Made by a program: the position numbers and the translations under genes. From the NCBI GenBank assembly GCA_020636315.1, contig JACJYA010000014.1, forward strand, positions 124,001 to 188,000: a DNA stretch of 64,000 bases, in the 5' to 3' direction. How positions within the stretch are numbered: position 1 is the stretch's first letter; the number at the start of each line of letters is the position of its first letter. Under the pieces are notes generated by a model that was not told the DNA's origin, ran no database searches, and worked only from the letters and a program-made list of their open reading frames with translations. Of this stretch, positions 42,683 to 51,345 are shown in pieces. Source of the DNA: Lewinellaceae bacterium (GTDB lineage: Bacteria > Bacteroidota > Bacteroidia > Chitinophagales > Saprospiraceae).

Positions 42683-43135
42683 ATGCATCGGATCTCTACG
42701 AACCTGACCCTTTTTTACAAATTTTTCATTCCGGTCTTCTGGATTGTCTTCTTCGGAGCGCTGACAATCGCCGCCCTGGCTTACCCCTTTGAATACGTCG
42801 GGAATATCCCCGCCGGTAGTTTCCGCATCGGCATTGTACTTTTCTACCTTTCCGGCCTTCTGGCCCTTGCCTTCACCCTAATGCGCCTGAAACGGGTGGA
42901 AGCCGACAACCAGTTTTTTTACATCACCAATTACTTCAAAACGGCACGCTACCCCTTTCACAGCATAGATAGGGTCGAGTTAAGTAAATTCCTCCTTTTT
43001 CGAATTGCCACCATCTATTTCAAAGAACCGGGGGCCTTCGGAAAGCAAACGTTCTTCATTCCCAGCAACAGCCTTTTCCGCGTTTTCTGGGAGGCCTACC
43101 CCGAGTTGAAGGAGAAACTGCTGGTGGAGGTTTGA
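42683..43135 (+). CDS. Small membrane protein with PH-like C-terminal region, unknown
   Basis: 150 residues. Two transmembrane helices (FYKFFIPVFWIVFFGALTIA at about 10-30; FRIGIVLFYLSGLLALAFTL at about 48-67) are followed by a soluble beta-rich region (FFYITNYFKTARYPFHSIDR, VELSKFLLFRIATIYFKEPG) that resembles a bacterial PH-like domain by pattern. No named family. It starts 32 bp after tatC, so the two probably share a transcript. Confidence 0.75.
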   Translation: MHRISTNLTLFYKFFIPVFWIVFFGALTIAALAYPFEYVGNIPAGSFRIGIVLFYLSGLLALAFTLMRLKRVEADNQFFYITNYFKTARYPFHSIDRVELSKFLLFRIATIYFKEPGAFGKQTFFIPSNSLFRVFWEAYPELKEKLLVEV

Positions 43136-43252
43136 AGGGGAAGGTGGATTGTTGAATTGTTGTCCAGGCGGGAGCTACTTGAGGGGTTAATTGTTACCCG
43201 GGGCCCGGTTCTGGGGCTGTTCATAGATTCTGGTTTCTGGGTTTCTGGGTTT

Positions 43253-43303
43253 CTGGAAACCAGTGGCTTAGCGTAACGCGAACACACTTATTTGAACTAT
43301 CCC
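43253..43303 (+). repeat. Dispersed intergenic repeat, copy A
   Basis: A 51-bp segment starting CTGGAAACCAG and ending TTGAACTATCCC recurs at 58996-59046 with 4 mismatches by my count. It lies between a convergent gene pair, preceded by short tandem TTTCTGGG-type repeats. Part of a larger variable element. Confidence 0.7.
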
Positions 43304-43329
43304 CACCTGGTTCCACGCTGCCTCCTTCC

Positions 43330-44883
43330 CTACTTCGCTTTCAGCCTGACCACCGGACAGATCATCTCTTCCAGAGAGATGCCTCCGTGCTGAAAGGTGT
43401 TCTTATAATAGTTATGGTAGTAGTTGTAATTATTCGGATAGAGGAAGAATTTATCCTCCTTGGCAAAAATAAAGGTTGAGCTTACATTGGGGCGGGGCAG
43501 CAGCGCGTCCTTGGGGTCGCGAACATCGAGGACGTCGCGGCGGTCGTACTGGAGGTTCTTGCCCACCTTGTAGCGCAGGTTGGTGGTCGTTTCCCGGTCG
43601 CCAACCACTTTGGAAGGTGTATTGACGCGGATAGTGCCGTGGTCGGTAGTGACGAACAGCTGAATGTCCCGCTCAGCAGCGCGCTGCAGAGCCTGCCAGA
43701 GTGGGGAGTTCTCAAACCAGGACCGGGTCAGGGAGCGATAGGCTTTCTCATCGCCTGCCAGTTCTTTAAGCACCTCCATCTCGGTACGGGCATGAGAAAG
43801 CATATCGATGAAGTTATATACGATGACGGTCAGGTCATTCTGCAGGTAGTTGAGGATATTGTCCTGCACCTGTTTGGCGTGATTGACATTGGTCACTTTG
43901 ACGTAGTCATAACGGATATCCTTGCGGAAGGTGCGGCCGATCTGCTCTGACAGCAGGTCGTGCTCATGCAGGTTCTTGCCACCCTCATCATTATCGTTCT
44001 TCCACCATTGAGGATAGTATTTTTCGATCTCCGCCGGCATCATACCGGCGAAAATGGCATTGCGGCTGTACTGAGTGGAAGTGGGAAGGATGCTGTAGAA
44101 GTAATCTTCCTCTTCCACTCTGTAGAATTCGGTAAGGATAGGCTCGATCATTTTCCACTGGTCATACCGCAGGTTGTCGAGCACCAACAGAATGGTGGGC
44201 GCCCGGTCGTCGAGCTGGGGAAAAATTTTCGAGCGCAGGAGGCTGTTGGACATGACCGGCCCGGAGCCATGCTGCACCCAGTTGAGATAATTCTTGGTAA
44301 CATAGCGGGAAAATTCACTGTTGGCCTCGCTCTTCTGGGAAGACAGAATGTCGCTCATCCCCACCGAGTTGGAGTCGTCGATCTTTATCTCCCATCCGAT
44401 GATCTTGCGGTAAATATCCACCCACTCTTCATAATCCAGGCCGCTGTTGATCTGCAGGAAGATCTGCCGGAATTCCTGCTGGTAATCCGAAGAGGTCTTT
44501 TCACGGACCAGCCGTTTATTGTCTATTATCTTTTTGAGGGTTAGCAGGATCTGGTTGGGGTTGACCGGCTTAATGAGATAATCCGTGATCTGGGAGCCCA
44601 GCGCTTCTTCCATGACATTTTCCGCCTCGTTCTTGGTGATCATCACCACCGGCAGGTGAGGTTTCTGGCCCTTGATCCGGGCCAGGGTTTCCAGGCCGGT
44701 GATGCCGGGCATGCTTTCGTCCAGAAAAACGACGTCAATATCTCCGTTGGTTTCACATTCTTCCAGGGCGTCATGGCCGTTGGTAACGGTAATGACGTCA
44801 TAACCCTTTTTTTCGAGAAACATCAACTGGGGTTTAAGCAGATCGATCTCGTCATCTGCCCATAGAATTGTAATTTTGTCCAT
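43330..44883 (-). CDS. porX: PorX, response regulator with PglZ domain controlling type IX secretion
   Basis: 517 residues. The receiver domain (1-120) has acidic D10/D11 and phosphoacceptor D55 (VVFLDESMPG), with the LIKPVN lysine near 105. A helical linker leads to a PglZ phosphatase-fold domain (about 205-517) with the nucleophile region LPTSTQYSRNAIFAGMMP, YNFIDMLSHARTEMEVLK and VTTDHGTIRVNTPSKVVGDR. In Porphyromonas and Flavobacterium PorX regulates T9SS genes and its PglZ domain acts on phosphodiester or phosphomonoester bonds. Its kinase PorY is not in the window. The HD phosphohydrolase gene is divergent upstream. Confidence 0.95.
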   Translation of the reverse strand: MDKITILWADDEIDLLKPQLMFLEKKGYDVITVTNGHDALEECETNGDIDVVFLDESMPGITGLETLARIKGQKPHLPVVMITKNEAENVMEEALGSQITDYLIKPVNPNQILLTLKKIIDNKRLVREKTSSDYQQEFRQIFLQINSGLDYEEWVDIYRKIIGWEIKIDDSNSVGMSDILSSQKSEANSEFSRYVTKNYLNWVQHGSGPVMSNSLLRSKIFPQLDDRAPTILLVLDNLRYDQWKMIEPILTEFYRVEEEDYFYSILPTSTQYSRNAIFAGMMPAEIEKYYPQWWKNDNDEGGKNLHEHDLLSEQIGRTFRKDIRYDYVKVTNVNHAKQVQDNILNYLQNDLTVIVYNFIDMLSHARTEMEVLKELAGDEKAYRSLTRSWFENSPLWQALQRAAERDIQLFVTTDHGTIRVNTPSKVVGDRETTTNLRYKVGKNLQYDRRDVLDVRDPKDALLPRPNVSSTFIFAKEDKFFLYPNNYNYYHNYYKNTFQHGGISLEEMICPVVRLKAK

Positions 44884-45163
44884 CAGGTCTTTTTATTGTC
44901 CGTGGGTAACTATCCGTTTTTGGGCCGTAAAGCTCCCGGAAGCCGAAACTCCGGCATAATGAACCAGGTTTTTGCAGTAAATATTGCCCTTCACCGGAAA
45001 TAACGGAAGATATTGAATTATTAACGAAACCAAAATTTATTTTTTGATCATCATAAAGATAAACCCGCGAGCCCTCCTATCAGTTCTCCTGATGTAGAAG
45101 CCCGTTCTGGTTTTATCCATTGAATACAAAACCCGGACAATCATTAAGCCTGTAAGAATACAA

Positions 45164-46393
45164 ATGAAGAATAAAAAAATACTCAACGACCCTGTTTACG
45201 GGTTTGTGGGCATACCGGAAGGCATCATTTTCCAACTGATCGAACATCCTTACTTTCAGCGGCTGAGGCGCATCAAACAGACCAGCCTCACCCACTTCGT
45301 ATATCCCGGCGCTTTACACACCCGTTTTCACCACGCCATCGGCGCCCTTCATTTGATGCAGGAGGCTATTGAAGTGCTTCGCTCGAAGGGAGTGTCCATT
45401 TCCGAAGAAGAGGCCGAAGGAGCCTGCATCGCCATTCTGCTGCACGACATTGGCCACGGGCCATTTTCCCATACCCTGGAGCACACCCTCTTCAGAGGGG
45501 TCACGCACGAAGAACTCTCTTTGCTGTTCATGGAACGCCTCAACGAAATTTTTGAAGGGCAACTCTCTATAGCCATGGATATTTTCCGCGGGCAATACCC
45601 CAAACAGTTTCTGCATCAGCTGGTCTCCGGCCAGCTCGATATGGACCGCATGGATTACCTCAACCGGGACAGTTTTTTCACCGGAGTCCACGAGGGGGTC
45701 ATCGGCTACGACCGGATCATCAAGATGTTGTCTGTCCGGGATGGGGAGTTGGTGGTGGAAGAAAAGGGCATTTATTCCATAGAAAAGTTCCTGATCGCCC
45801 GTCGGCTGATGTACTGGCAAGTCTATCTTCACAAAACCGTCCTGGCCGCCGAACTGATGCTTATCGCGGCGCTGCTTCGCGCCAAAGCGCTGGTGAAACT
45901 GGGGCGGCAGCTGGCGGCCTCTGCCCCGCTCTCCTTTTTCCTGCAGCGGGAACCCACCCGTGAGGATTTCGGCCAGGAACGGAACAACCTGCTCGAACAG
46001 TTTGCCAGGCTCGACGATTTCGACATCGTCTCGGCCCTCAAGAACTGGATGGATAACGAAGACCAGTTGCTGGCATTCCTTTCCTCCAGCATCATTAACC
46101 GCCGGCTTTTCCGGCTGGAATTTCGCAGCACACCTTTTGAGGATGCCTATATCCGGGAAATTCAACAAGAAGTGCTGGAGTGGAGCGGGTTGGGAGAATG
46201 GGCCCTCGACTTTCTCCTCATCCGGGGAAAGGAGTCAAACAGCGCCTACACCAAGTCGAAGGACGAGATCAGGATCCTGCATAAAAGCGGGGAGGTATTT
46301 CCCATGTCACAGAGCACCGACTACGACCTGCAGTCGCGGGCCGTTACCAAATATTACCTCTGCTATCCCAAGGCGCTAAAAAAAGGGCTGTAA
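45164..46393 (+). CDS. HD-superfamily phosphohydrolase
   Basis: 409 residues. N-terminal HD domain: LHTRFHHAIGALHLMQEAIE (first histidine near 56), ILLHDIGHGPFSHTLEHTLF (HD pair H94/D95), and the late aspartate in SGQLDMDRMDYLNRDSFFTG (about 155). This is the dGTPase/YdhJ-like type of HD hydrolase, acting on nucleotide phosphates in relatives. The C-terminal 200 residues are helical and of unknown function. The start is 280 bp from the divergent porX start. Substrate not determinable. Confidence 0.9.
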   Translation: MKNKKILNDPVYGFVGIPEGIIFQLIEHPYFQRLRRIKQTSLTHFVYPGALHTRFHHAIGALHLMQEAIEVLRSKGVSISEEEAEGACIAILLHDIGHGPFSHTLEHTLFRGVTHEELSLLFMERLNEIFEGQLSIAMDIFRGQYPKQFLHQLVSGQLDMDRMDYLNRDSFFTGVHEGVIGYDRIIKMLSVRDGELVVEEKGIYSIEKFLIARRLMYWQVYLHKTVLAAELMLIAALLRAKALVKLGRQLAASAPLSFFLQREPTREDFGQERNNLLEQFARLDDFDIVSALKNWMDNEDQLLAFLSSSIINRRLFRLEFRSTPFEDAYIREIQQEVLEWSGLGEWALDFLLIRGKESNSAYTKSKDEIRILHKSGEVFPMSQSTDYDLQSRAVTKYYLCYPKALKKGL

Positions 46394-46485
46394 CCGGAAA
46401 CTATTCTCCGGCCCACAGCATTTCAATGTTTTAACTTTTGCCTGAGCAGCCCTAGCCTTCAGTCACCCAAGAGAAATTCAGATCC

Positions 46486-47712
46486 ATGGTCAAACCCTCA
46501 ATGGCTACCACCGAACCTCCGGTAATGAATGAGAAATTATTGCTTTTCACCCTGGCGATAGTACAGTTCACCCACATCCTGGACTTTATGATCATCATGC
46601 CGCTGGGGTCGCAATTCATGCGTATTTTTGACATTTCCCCCGGCCAGTTCAGCCTAATGGTTTCGGCATACGCCGGCAGTGCTTTTGTCATGGGGTTGTT
46701 CAGCGCCATGTTCATCGACCGGTTCGGGCGCAAACAGGCATTGCTTATATCGTACATCGGATTCACGATAGGGACGCTGGCCTGCGCGGCGGCTCCGGGT
46801 TATCTGGTCTTCCTGGCCGCACGGAGCATCACCGGGGCGTTCGGAGGCATCCTGGAGGCCCTTGTGTTGTCGATAGTCGGTGACGCCATCCCTTTAAAAA
46901 GGCGGGCAAAGGCCATGGGAACCGTCATGACCGCCTTTTCGGTTGCATCGGTCATCGGTGTGCCGGCAGGCATTTATCTGGCAGCGGAATTTTCCTGGCG
47001 GGCGCCTTTTCTCACAGTAGGAGTTTTGGCCTTGCTGCTCACTTTCTGCATATACTTCTTCCTCCCGCCCCTGCGGGATCACCTGGAGTCCGGCAATATC
47101 CAGCGCAACCCCCTTCGGGTTATGGGTAATATTTTCGGCGATGCCAATCAACGCCGGGCACTGCTGTTCACCGTCATCCTCATGCTGGGCCATTTCACCA
47201 TCATCCCCTTCATCGCGCCCTATATGCAACTGAATATCGGCTTTTCGGATTATCAGGTCACCTATATTTATCTCATTGGTGGCACCCTGACGGTATTCCT
47301 GCTGCCCTTCTTCGGGCGGCTTGCTGACCGGTACGGACACGCTATAGTTTTTACGGTTTCCAGCCTGTTTGCCTTATTCTCCATCTTTGCCATCACCAAC
47401 CTGCCGTCGGTTTCAATCGGGCTGGCCCTTTGCGCCACCTCCAGTTTCTTTGTAGTGGCCAGCGGCCGCAATGTCCCGGCTACGACTATGGTCACCTCAG
47501 TGGTGCGGCCCGAAAGCCGGGGCAGCTTTATGAGCGTCCGGGCTTCTGTTCAGCAGATGGCCCTGGCCTTGTCCTCCTTCCTTGCCGGCCTGATTATTAC
47601 GAAAAACGGAGACGGTTCTCTGAGCAATTACCAATATGTAGGTTACATTGCCATCATTATGAGCCTGGTGGCGGTGGGAGTAGCCTGGCGGCTGAAGTTG
47701 GTTGATTCGTGA
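46486..47712 (+). CDS. Major facilitator superfamily transporter
   Basis: 408 residues, twelve predicted membrane helices. The MFS loop motif MFIDRFGRKQALLISYIGF is at about 80-100 and the second-half repeat FFGRLADRYGHAIVFTVSSL at about 266-286. The FDISPGQFSLMVSAYAGSAF start and the sequence pattern suggest the DHA1-like drug efflux or arabinose-efflux-permease group. Internal ATGs at 46501 and 46525 are alternative starts. Its stop lies inside a palindromic element. Substrate unknown. Confidence 0.9.
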   Translation: MVKPSMATTEPPVMNEKLLLFTLAIVQFTHILDFMIIMPLGSQFMRIFDISPGQFSLMVSAYAGSAFVMGLFSAMFIDRFGRKQALLISYIGFTIGTLACAAAPGYLVFLAARSITGAFGGILEALVLSIVGDAIPLKRRAKAMGTVMTAFSVASVIGVPAGIYLAAEFSWRAPFLTVGVLALLLTFCIYFFLPPLRDHLESGNIQRNPLRVMGNIFGDANQRRALLFTVILMLGHFTIIPFIAPYMQLNIGFSDYQVTYIYLIGGTLTVFLLPFFGRLADRYGHAIVFTVSSLFALFSIFAITNLPSVSIGLALCATSSFFVVASGRNVPATTMVTSVVRPESRGSFMSVRASVQQMALALSSFLAGLIITKNGDGSLSNYQYVGYIAIIMSLVAVGVAWRLKLVDS

Positions 47713-47827
47713 ATTGGTGTATCCGTTGATCCGGAATTCGGGGCCGCCACGGTGGAACCGAATGGAATCCGCTGACAACGGCTTACAAATACACGATTCT
47801 ACGATTTTACGAATTCACGGATCAACC
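47700..47827. repeat. 128-bp element with 16-bp terminal inverted repeats
   Basis: GGTTGATTCGTGAATT at 47700-47715 pairs with 47812-47827 at 15 of 16 positions. The left end overlaps the last codons and stop of the MFS gene. Inside is no coding frame. The form is MITE-like. Confidence 0.6.
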
Positions 47828-48027
47828 AGACACCTTTGCCACTGCCCGACATTTTTCGGGTTTGGGGTAAGAAAAAGCTGCGAAAGGCTCGAAATTTATG
47901 CTAATTGCGCAGGAATTGGAACAAAATCGTTCTTTTGTAGTAAAACCCGAGAAATTCCGCCCGGGAACGCGGATCAATTAGTAACCGGGAGCCAAATGCC
48001 ATGCTCCCCGCTCAAGTGTTGAAAAAC
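47713..48027. other. Intergenic region upstream of the 48028 gene
   Basis: 315 bp. The first third is the inverted-repeat element 47700-47827. The rest is ordinary with no recognisable promoter of the TTG-N20-TAnnTTTG type and no gene. Confidence 0.45.
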
Positions 48028-48333
48028 ATGTACACACCAAATAACCAATTCATGGTTGACTTCACCCTGCCGGAGCGGCTGTGTGAAGAATTTGTTGACC
48101 TCATCCCCTATCAACGCGCCGTTGTCGATCGTTATTTATCCGAAGGCAAGCTCATCAATTACGCCCTGTCTCTGGAAAATGCCAAAGTATGGGCCGTATT
48201 CAACGCCAATTCGGAAATGGAGGTAAGGGAAATGCTGATGGACTTTCCCCTCACCCGGTTCATGGAAGTTGAAGTCTGCATGCTGACCTCCTTCAACTCT
48301 TCGGAATTTGAACCTTCTTTTTCCTTGAATTAG
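48028..48333 (+). CDS. Small alpha/beta protein, muconolactone isomerase-like fold, unknown
   Basis: 101 residues from ATG 48028; the frame is open back to 48001, so an earlier ATG is possible. The pattern FMVDFTLPERLCEEFVDLIP, VDRYLSEGKLINYALSLENA, KVWAVFNANSEMEVREMLMD and FPLTRFMEVEVCMLTSFN looks like a single ferredoxin-like alpha/beta domain of the YCII/muconolactone isomerase kind, which forms dimers. No catalytic residues can be assigned. No obvious operon partner. Confidence 0.72.
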   Translation: MYTPNNQFMVDFTLPERLCEEFVDLIPYQRAVVDRYLSEGKLINYALSLENAKVWAVFNANSEMEVREMLMDFPLTRFMEVEVCMLTSFNSSEFEPSFSLN

Positions 48334-48482
48334 TATCTGCCGATTGTTCGATGTTAGTTGGTGTTCGTTCCGGCGGCTTCAGCCCTCCGGGCCCTATTAA
48401 CAACCAACTACCTTTAACTTACCCCTCTCAGGTTTTGAGTATCCGAAAATTCTGTTTAGGTTAAGCCATCAAAAACCATACG

Positions 48483-49340
48483 ATGGAGATCGCGAAGGAC
48501 ATTCAAATCACCGGGGCGGAAGGGCGCCCGTTCCTGCTGGACATATATTATCAAAAGGACGGAAAGGCCAAGCCTATTGTTATTTTCGCCCATGGGTTTA
48601 AAGGCTTCAAAGACTGGGGCCACTGGCATCTGATCGCCAGGGCATTTGCCGAAAGCGGATTCGTTTTCGTCAAGTTTAATTTTTCCCACAATGGAACAAC
48701 CCTGGCCAACCCGCTGGAATTTGGCGACCTCGAAGCCTTCGGCCGCAACAACTACAGCAAAGAACTGGCCGACCTGGAAGCCGTCATGGAGTGGCTGCAC
48801 AGCGGCCGCAACGAACTACCTGCCGCCGAAGCCAGCCTTCAGTCCATCTACCTCATCGGGCACAGCCGGGGCGGGGCTACCTGCGCCATCAAAGCTGCCC
48901 GGGACGTGCGCGTGAAAGCCCTCATCACCTGGGCTGCCGTGAGCCGCCTTGATTATGCCTGGCAGGACCCCAAACTCATGCAGGACTGGGAAAAAAGAGG
49001 GGTTTACCACGTGATCAACGGCCGCACCGGGCAGCGCATGCCGATATATTATGGTATGTACCGGGATTTCGTCGCCAAAAGAGAAGCGCTGGATGTCGAA
49101 CAGGCCGTCTGCAGCCTTAATAAGCCTTTTCTCATCATCCATGGCGATGAAGACCCTTCGGTGCCGGTGGAGGCCGCCCGGCAACTCCATCAATGGAACG
49201 CGGCTTCGACGCTGCACATCATCCGTGGCGCCAACCATGTTTTCGGAGGCAGCCACCCTTACCAGGCAAAGGAGCTTTCACCCCACGCCAAAGAACTTGT
49301 AATTTCCAGTGTTCAATTCCTTAAGGCTTTGGAGAAGTAA
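48483..49340 (+). CDS. Alpha/beta hydrolase (serine aminopeptidase/dienelactone hydrolase-like)
   Basis: 285 residues, no signal peptide. KPIVIFAHGFKGFKDWGHWH near 30-49, nucleophile elbow GHSRGG with S128, acid in IIHGDEDPSVPVEAARQLH near 222, and histidine in IRGANHVFGGSHPYQAKELS near 252. The pattern is a complete triad of the S9/DLH-type hydrolases with a small cap (DWEKRGVYHVING). Substrate unknown; probably an esterase or peptidase. Unrelated in detail to the hydrolase at 11761. Confidence 0.9.
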   Translation: MEIAKDIQITGAEGRPFLLDIYYQKDGKAKPIVIFAHGFKGFKDWGHWHLIARAFAESGFVFVKFNFSHNGTTLANPLEFGDLEAFGRNNYSKELADLEAVMEWLHSGRNELPAAEASLQSIYLIGHSRGGATCAIKAARDVRVKALITWAAVSRLDYAWQDPKLMQDWEKRGVYHVINGRTGQRMPIYYGMYRDFVAKREALDVEQAVCSLNKPFLIIHGDEDPSVPVEAARQLHQWNAASTLHIIRGANHVFGGSHPYQAKELSPHAKELVISSVQFLKALEK

Positions 49341-49725
49341 AAAAGCCCGATTCCAGGTATGCGGGGTTGGAACGGGCAGGAGTAAGAGAACGAATCAGGA
49401 GTTGAAAGGTTAATTGGGGCCGTTAAAAGGGCCATGAAGCGAGCACTAAGGCCCGGCTTCATGTCCTGGTTAATTGGGGTTTGGTTTTCCGGGCCTTTGA
49501 GGATTTTGGGATAATACAGGGAACCAACTGGGGTTATCAGCCATTTTCCCTGGCTTTGTTGTCAAACGAATAAACTGGATTTTGGGGTTTAAGTGTTTTT
49601 CCCGGTTTCGATATTAAAGAGCCGGAGGAGGAGAACATTCCACAATTATTTTTGTGATTTTTTCACATTTTTTTCTGCAAAATCTAAAATAACCTGAAAA
49701 TCAGCAAACTAAGCCTTTTTTGTTT

Positions 49726-49840
49726 TATCTTTGGAGGGAAGCACGCGGAATAGTGCTTTTAACAAGGGGCCATTTCAGGCGAGCTGCTCAGGAGGAGCGA
49801 TGAAGTTTGGCCCCAGGCATAAACATACCCTGATTTTTTG
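49726..49840 (+). ncRNA. Candidate small structured RNA
   Basis: A -7 element TATCTTTG (49726-49733) precedes about 100 bases that fold into two stems. Stem 1 is AAGCAC (49739-49744) with GTGCTT (49753-49758). Stem 2 is GGGGCCA (49766-49772) with TGGCCCC (49808-49814), containing inner TTCA/TGAA and GCTC/GAGC pairs. It then runs into CAGG...CCTG and a run of six T (49834-49839). There is no coding frame. It is not recognised as SRP, 6S, tmRNA or RNase P RNA. Confidence 0.4.
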
Positions 49841-49841
49841 G

Positions 49842-49870
49842 TAATTTTGACCTTTCGGCGAAGCGCCGAA
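49842..49870 (+). promoter_or_regulatory. -7 element and 5' hairpin before the DUF6427 gene
   Basis: TAATTTTG at 49842-49849 fits TAnnTTTG. Just after it is a perfect 7-bp hairpin, TTCGGCG (49854-49860), loop AAG, CGCCGAA (49864-49870), which would lie at the very 5' end of the mRNA. A good ribosome site, AAGGAG, follows at 49879-49884. Confidence 0.5.
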
Positions 49871-49896
49871 CACATCAAAAGGAGAAAACTAATAAG

Positions 49897-50886
49897 GTGT
49901 TAGCCATATTCCGAACCAATCAACTTCTCGCAAGCATTCTGCTGGTGTTCTACGTGGCACTGGTAAGGGCTTCCGTATGGTTTGTGCCTTCCGAATGGGA
50001 GCCTTCCGGATACGGCCCGTTAGCGGAGTGGGTTTACAACCACATCGGTTATGCCGGCGCCACAGCGGATATCGTAGCTATGGCCCTATTGCTGGCCCAT
50101 GGTTTTTTCATCAACTATTTCATCAGCGAACACCGGCTGGCCAGCGAAGTGAGCCTTTTTCCCGGCCTGTTTTACATTCTGGCCAGTAGTATGCTTCCCG
50201 AGTTCCTGCACCTGTCCCCTCTTCTGATGGCCAATACTTTCTTTATTATTGTCCTGGCCGAAATATTTGCTACTTATAAGAAAGTGGAATGTGCCGGCAA
50301 TATATTTAATATTGGCTTTTGGGCCAGCGTGGGGTCTTTGTTCTATCCATCTTACCTTTTCCTGTTTATCCTTGGGTTTATCGGGCTGAATATCCTCAGG
50401 GCGTTCCGGTTCCGCGAACGGCTGATGATGCTAACCGGCCTGGTTACTCCCTACCTGCTCCTTTCGGCCTATTACTTCTGGATTGGCCAATTCTCTGCCT
50501 TCTGGCAGGAAGGACTGCCGGCCAGTTTTGCTTTCCTGGACTTCGTTTCGGCTCCCAACTGGCTGGTTTTTCGCAGCCTGGCCATTTTTAGCATTCTGAT
50601 CCTGGTCGTTCTTTTCAGTTACCGCTCCTATATCTTCAAACAAACCATTCAGGTACAACGCAAAATCAATATTCTCTTCTGGGGCCTGCTTTGTACAACC
50701 CTGACTCTTCTCATCCAGGCAAACATAGAGATCGGGCACCTGCTGGTAACGGCCGTGCCGGTTGGAATAATGCTCTCCTTCAATTTCATCCGCATGCCCA
50801 ACCGCATGGCCGAGGTTATTCACCTTCTGATGCTGGTTATCATTTTCTTCCTTCAATTCAGAGTCTGGCTGATGTCGGCATTGTAA
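49897..50886 (+). CDS. DUF6427-type integral membrane protein
   Basis: 329 residues with GTG start at 49897. About nine hydrophobic helices. The MLAIFRTNQLLASILLVFYV start is characteristic of this Bacteroidota family, and IFKQTIQVQRKINILFWGLL lies in the loop near 245. The family is uncharacterised. A downstream start in frame is possible, but the conserved N-terminus supports GTG. Confidence 0.78.
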   Translation: MLAIFRTNQLLASILLVFYVALVRASVWFVPSEWEPSGYGPLAEWVYNHIGYAGATADIVAMALLLAHGFFINYFISEHRLASEVSLFPGLFYILASSMLPEFLHLSPLLMANTFFIIVLAEIFATYKKVECAGNIFNIGFWASVGSLFYPSYLFLFILGFIGLNILRAFRFRERLMMLTGLVTPYLLLSAYYFWIGQFSAFWQEGLPASFAFLDFVSAPNWLVFRSLAIFSILILVVLFSYRSYIFKQTIQVQRKINILFWGLLCTTLTLLIQANIEIGHLLVTAVPVGIMLSFNFIRMPNRMAEVIHLLMLVIIFFLQFRVWLMSAL

Positions 50887-50891
50887 ACTGT

Positions 50892-50974
50892 AATGTGTAA
50901 AAGAGTGTAAGTGCATAGGTATAAATGAAACACACATACACATTTACACAATCCAGAAAGTGTCCAGTAGTGTG
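50892..50974. repeat. Palindromic dispersed intergenic element, copy 2
   Basis: TGTGTAAA at 50894-50901 and TTTACACA at 50943-50950 form the stem. 50943-50974 repeats 28795-28825 of copy 1 with a single extra base. The start AATGTGTAAAAG also occurs at 57615-57626. Confidence 0.65.
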
Positions 50975-51220
50975 CCTTTACTTTTCTCCCAAAACTGTTA
51001 ATCTTTTATTATTGTCGCTATTCTTAACGGTAAAGGAACACCAAGAACTGTATTTTGCAGGATAAAAAGAAACGCCTGTGAAAACGGAACCCCGGCACTG
51101 AAGGCACGGCCCGTAAATTGTGACGTATGTTACGTTTCCGGACGGAAAAATTGCCGTTCTTTGCTTCTGCAAAAGAAAAAACAGCCAATTGAAAAGAAAG
51201 CGCGCAGGCGCCCCCGCAGC

Positions 51221-51252
51221 TTTGTCTATCACATGACGATTAATTAATTTTG
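51221..51252 (+). promoter_or_regulatory. Bacteroidota promoter for the DsbD-like gene
   Basis: TTTG at 51221-51224 and TAATTTTG at 51245-51252, separated by 20 bases. The start codon is 93 bases downstream. Confidence 0.65.
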
Positions 51253-51345
51253 CAACCTTTAATGTACTGATTACATTTACATTAGGTAGTGCTTCCGCCA
51301 ACAGAAAAAAATGAAACGCTGTTATTAATTGCAAAGTTTTCGAAC

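Larger units (their letters stand above)
49341..49896. other. Intergenic region with several structured segments
   Basis: 556 bp with no coding frame of note. It holds (i) a stem at 49345-49377 (GCCCG...CGGGC), (ii) the 12-mer GGTTAATTGGGG twice, at 49408-49419 and 49468-49479, bracketing a CATGAAGC/GCTTCATG hairpin (49433-49440, 49456-49463), (iii) an RNA candidate at 49726-49840, and (iv) a promoter-like TAATTTTG and hairpin before the DUF6427 gene. Confidence 0.5.
50887..51345. other. Intergenic region with a repeat copy and the DsbD promoter
   Basis: 459 bp. 50892-50974 is copy 2 of the palindromic element, and 51221-51252 is a promoter. Between them no gene, RNA or other repeat was recognised. 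Confidence 0.5.

Noticed and set aside
43330..44883. PglZ domain as part of a BREX phage-defence system
   Set aside because: The domain is fused to a receiver domain, the PorX architecture, and no other brx gene is present.
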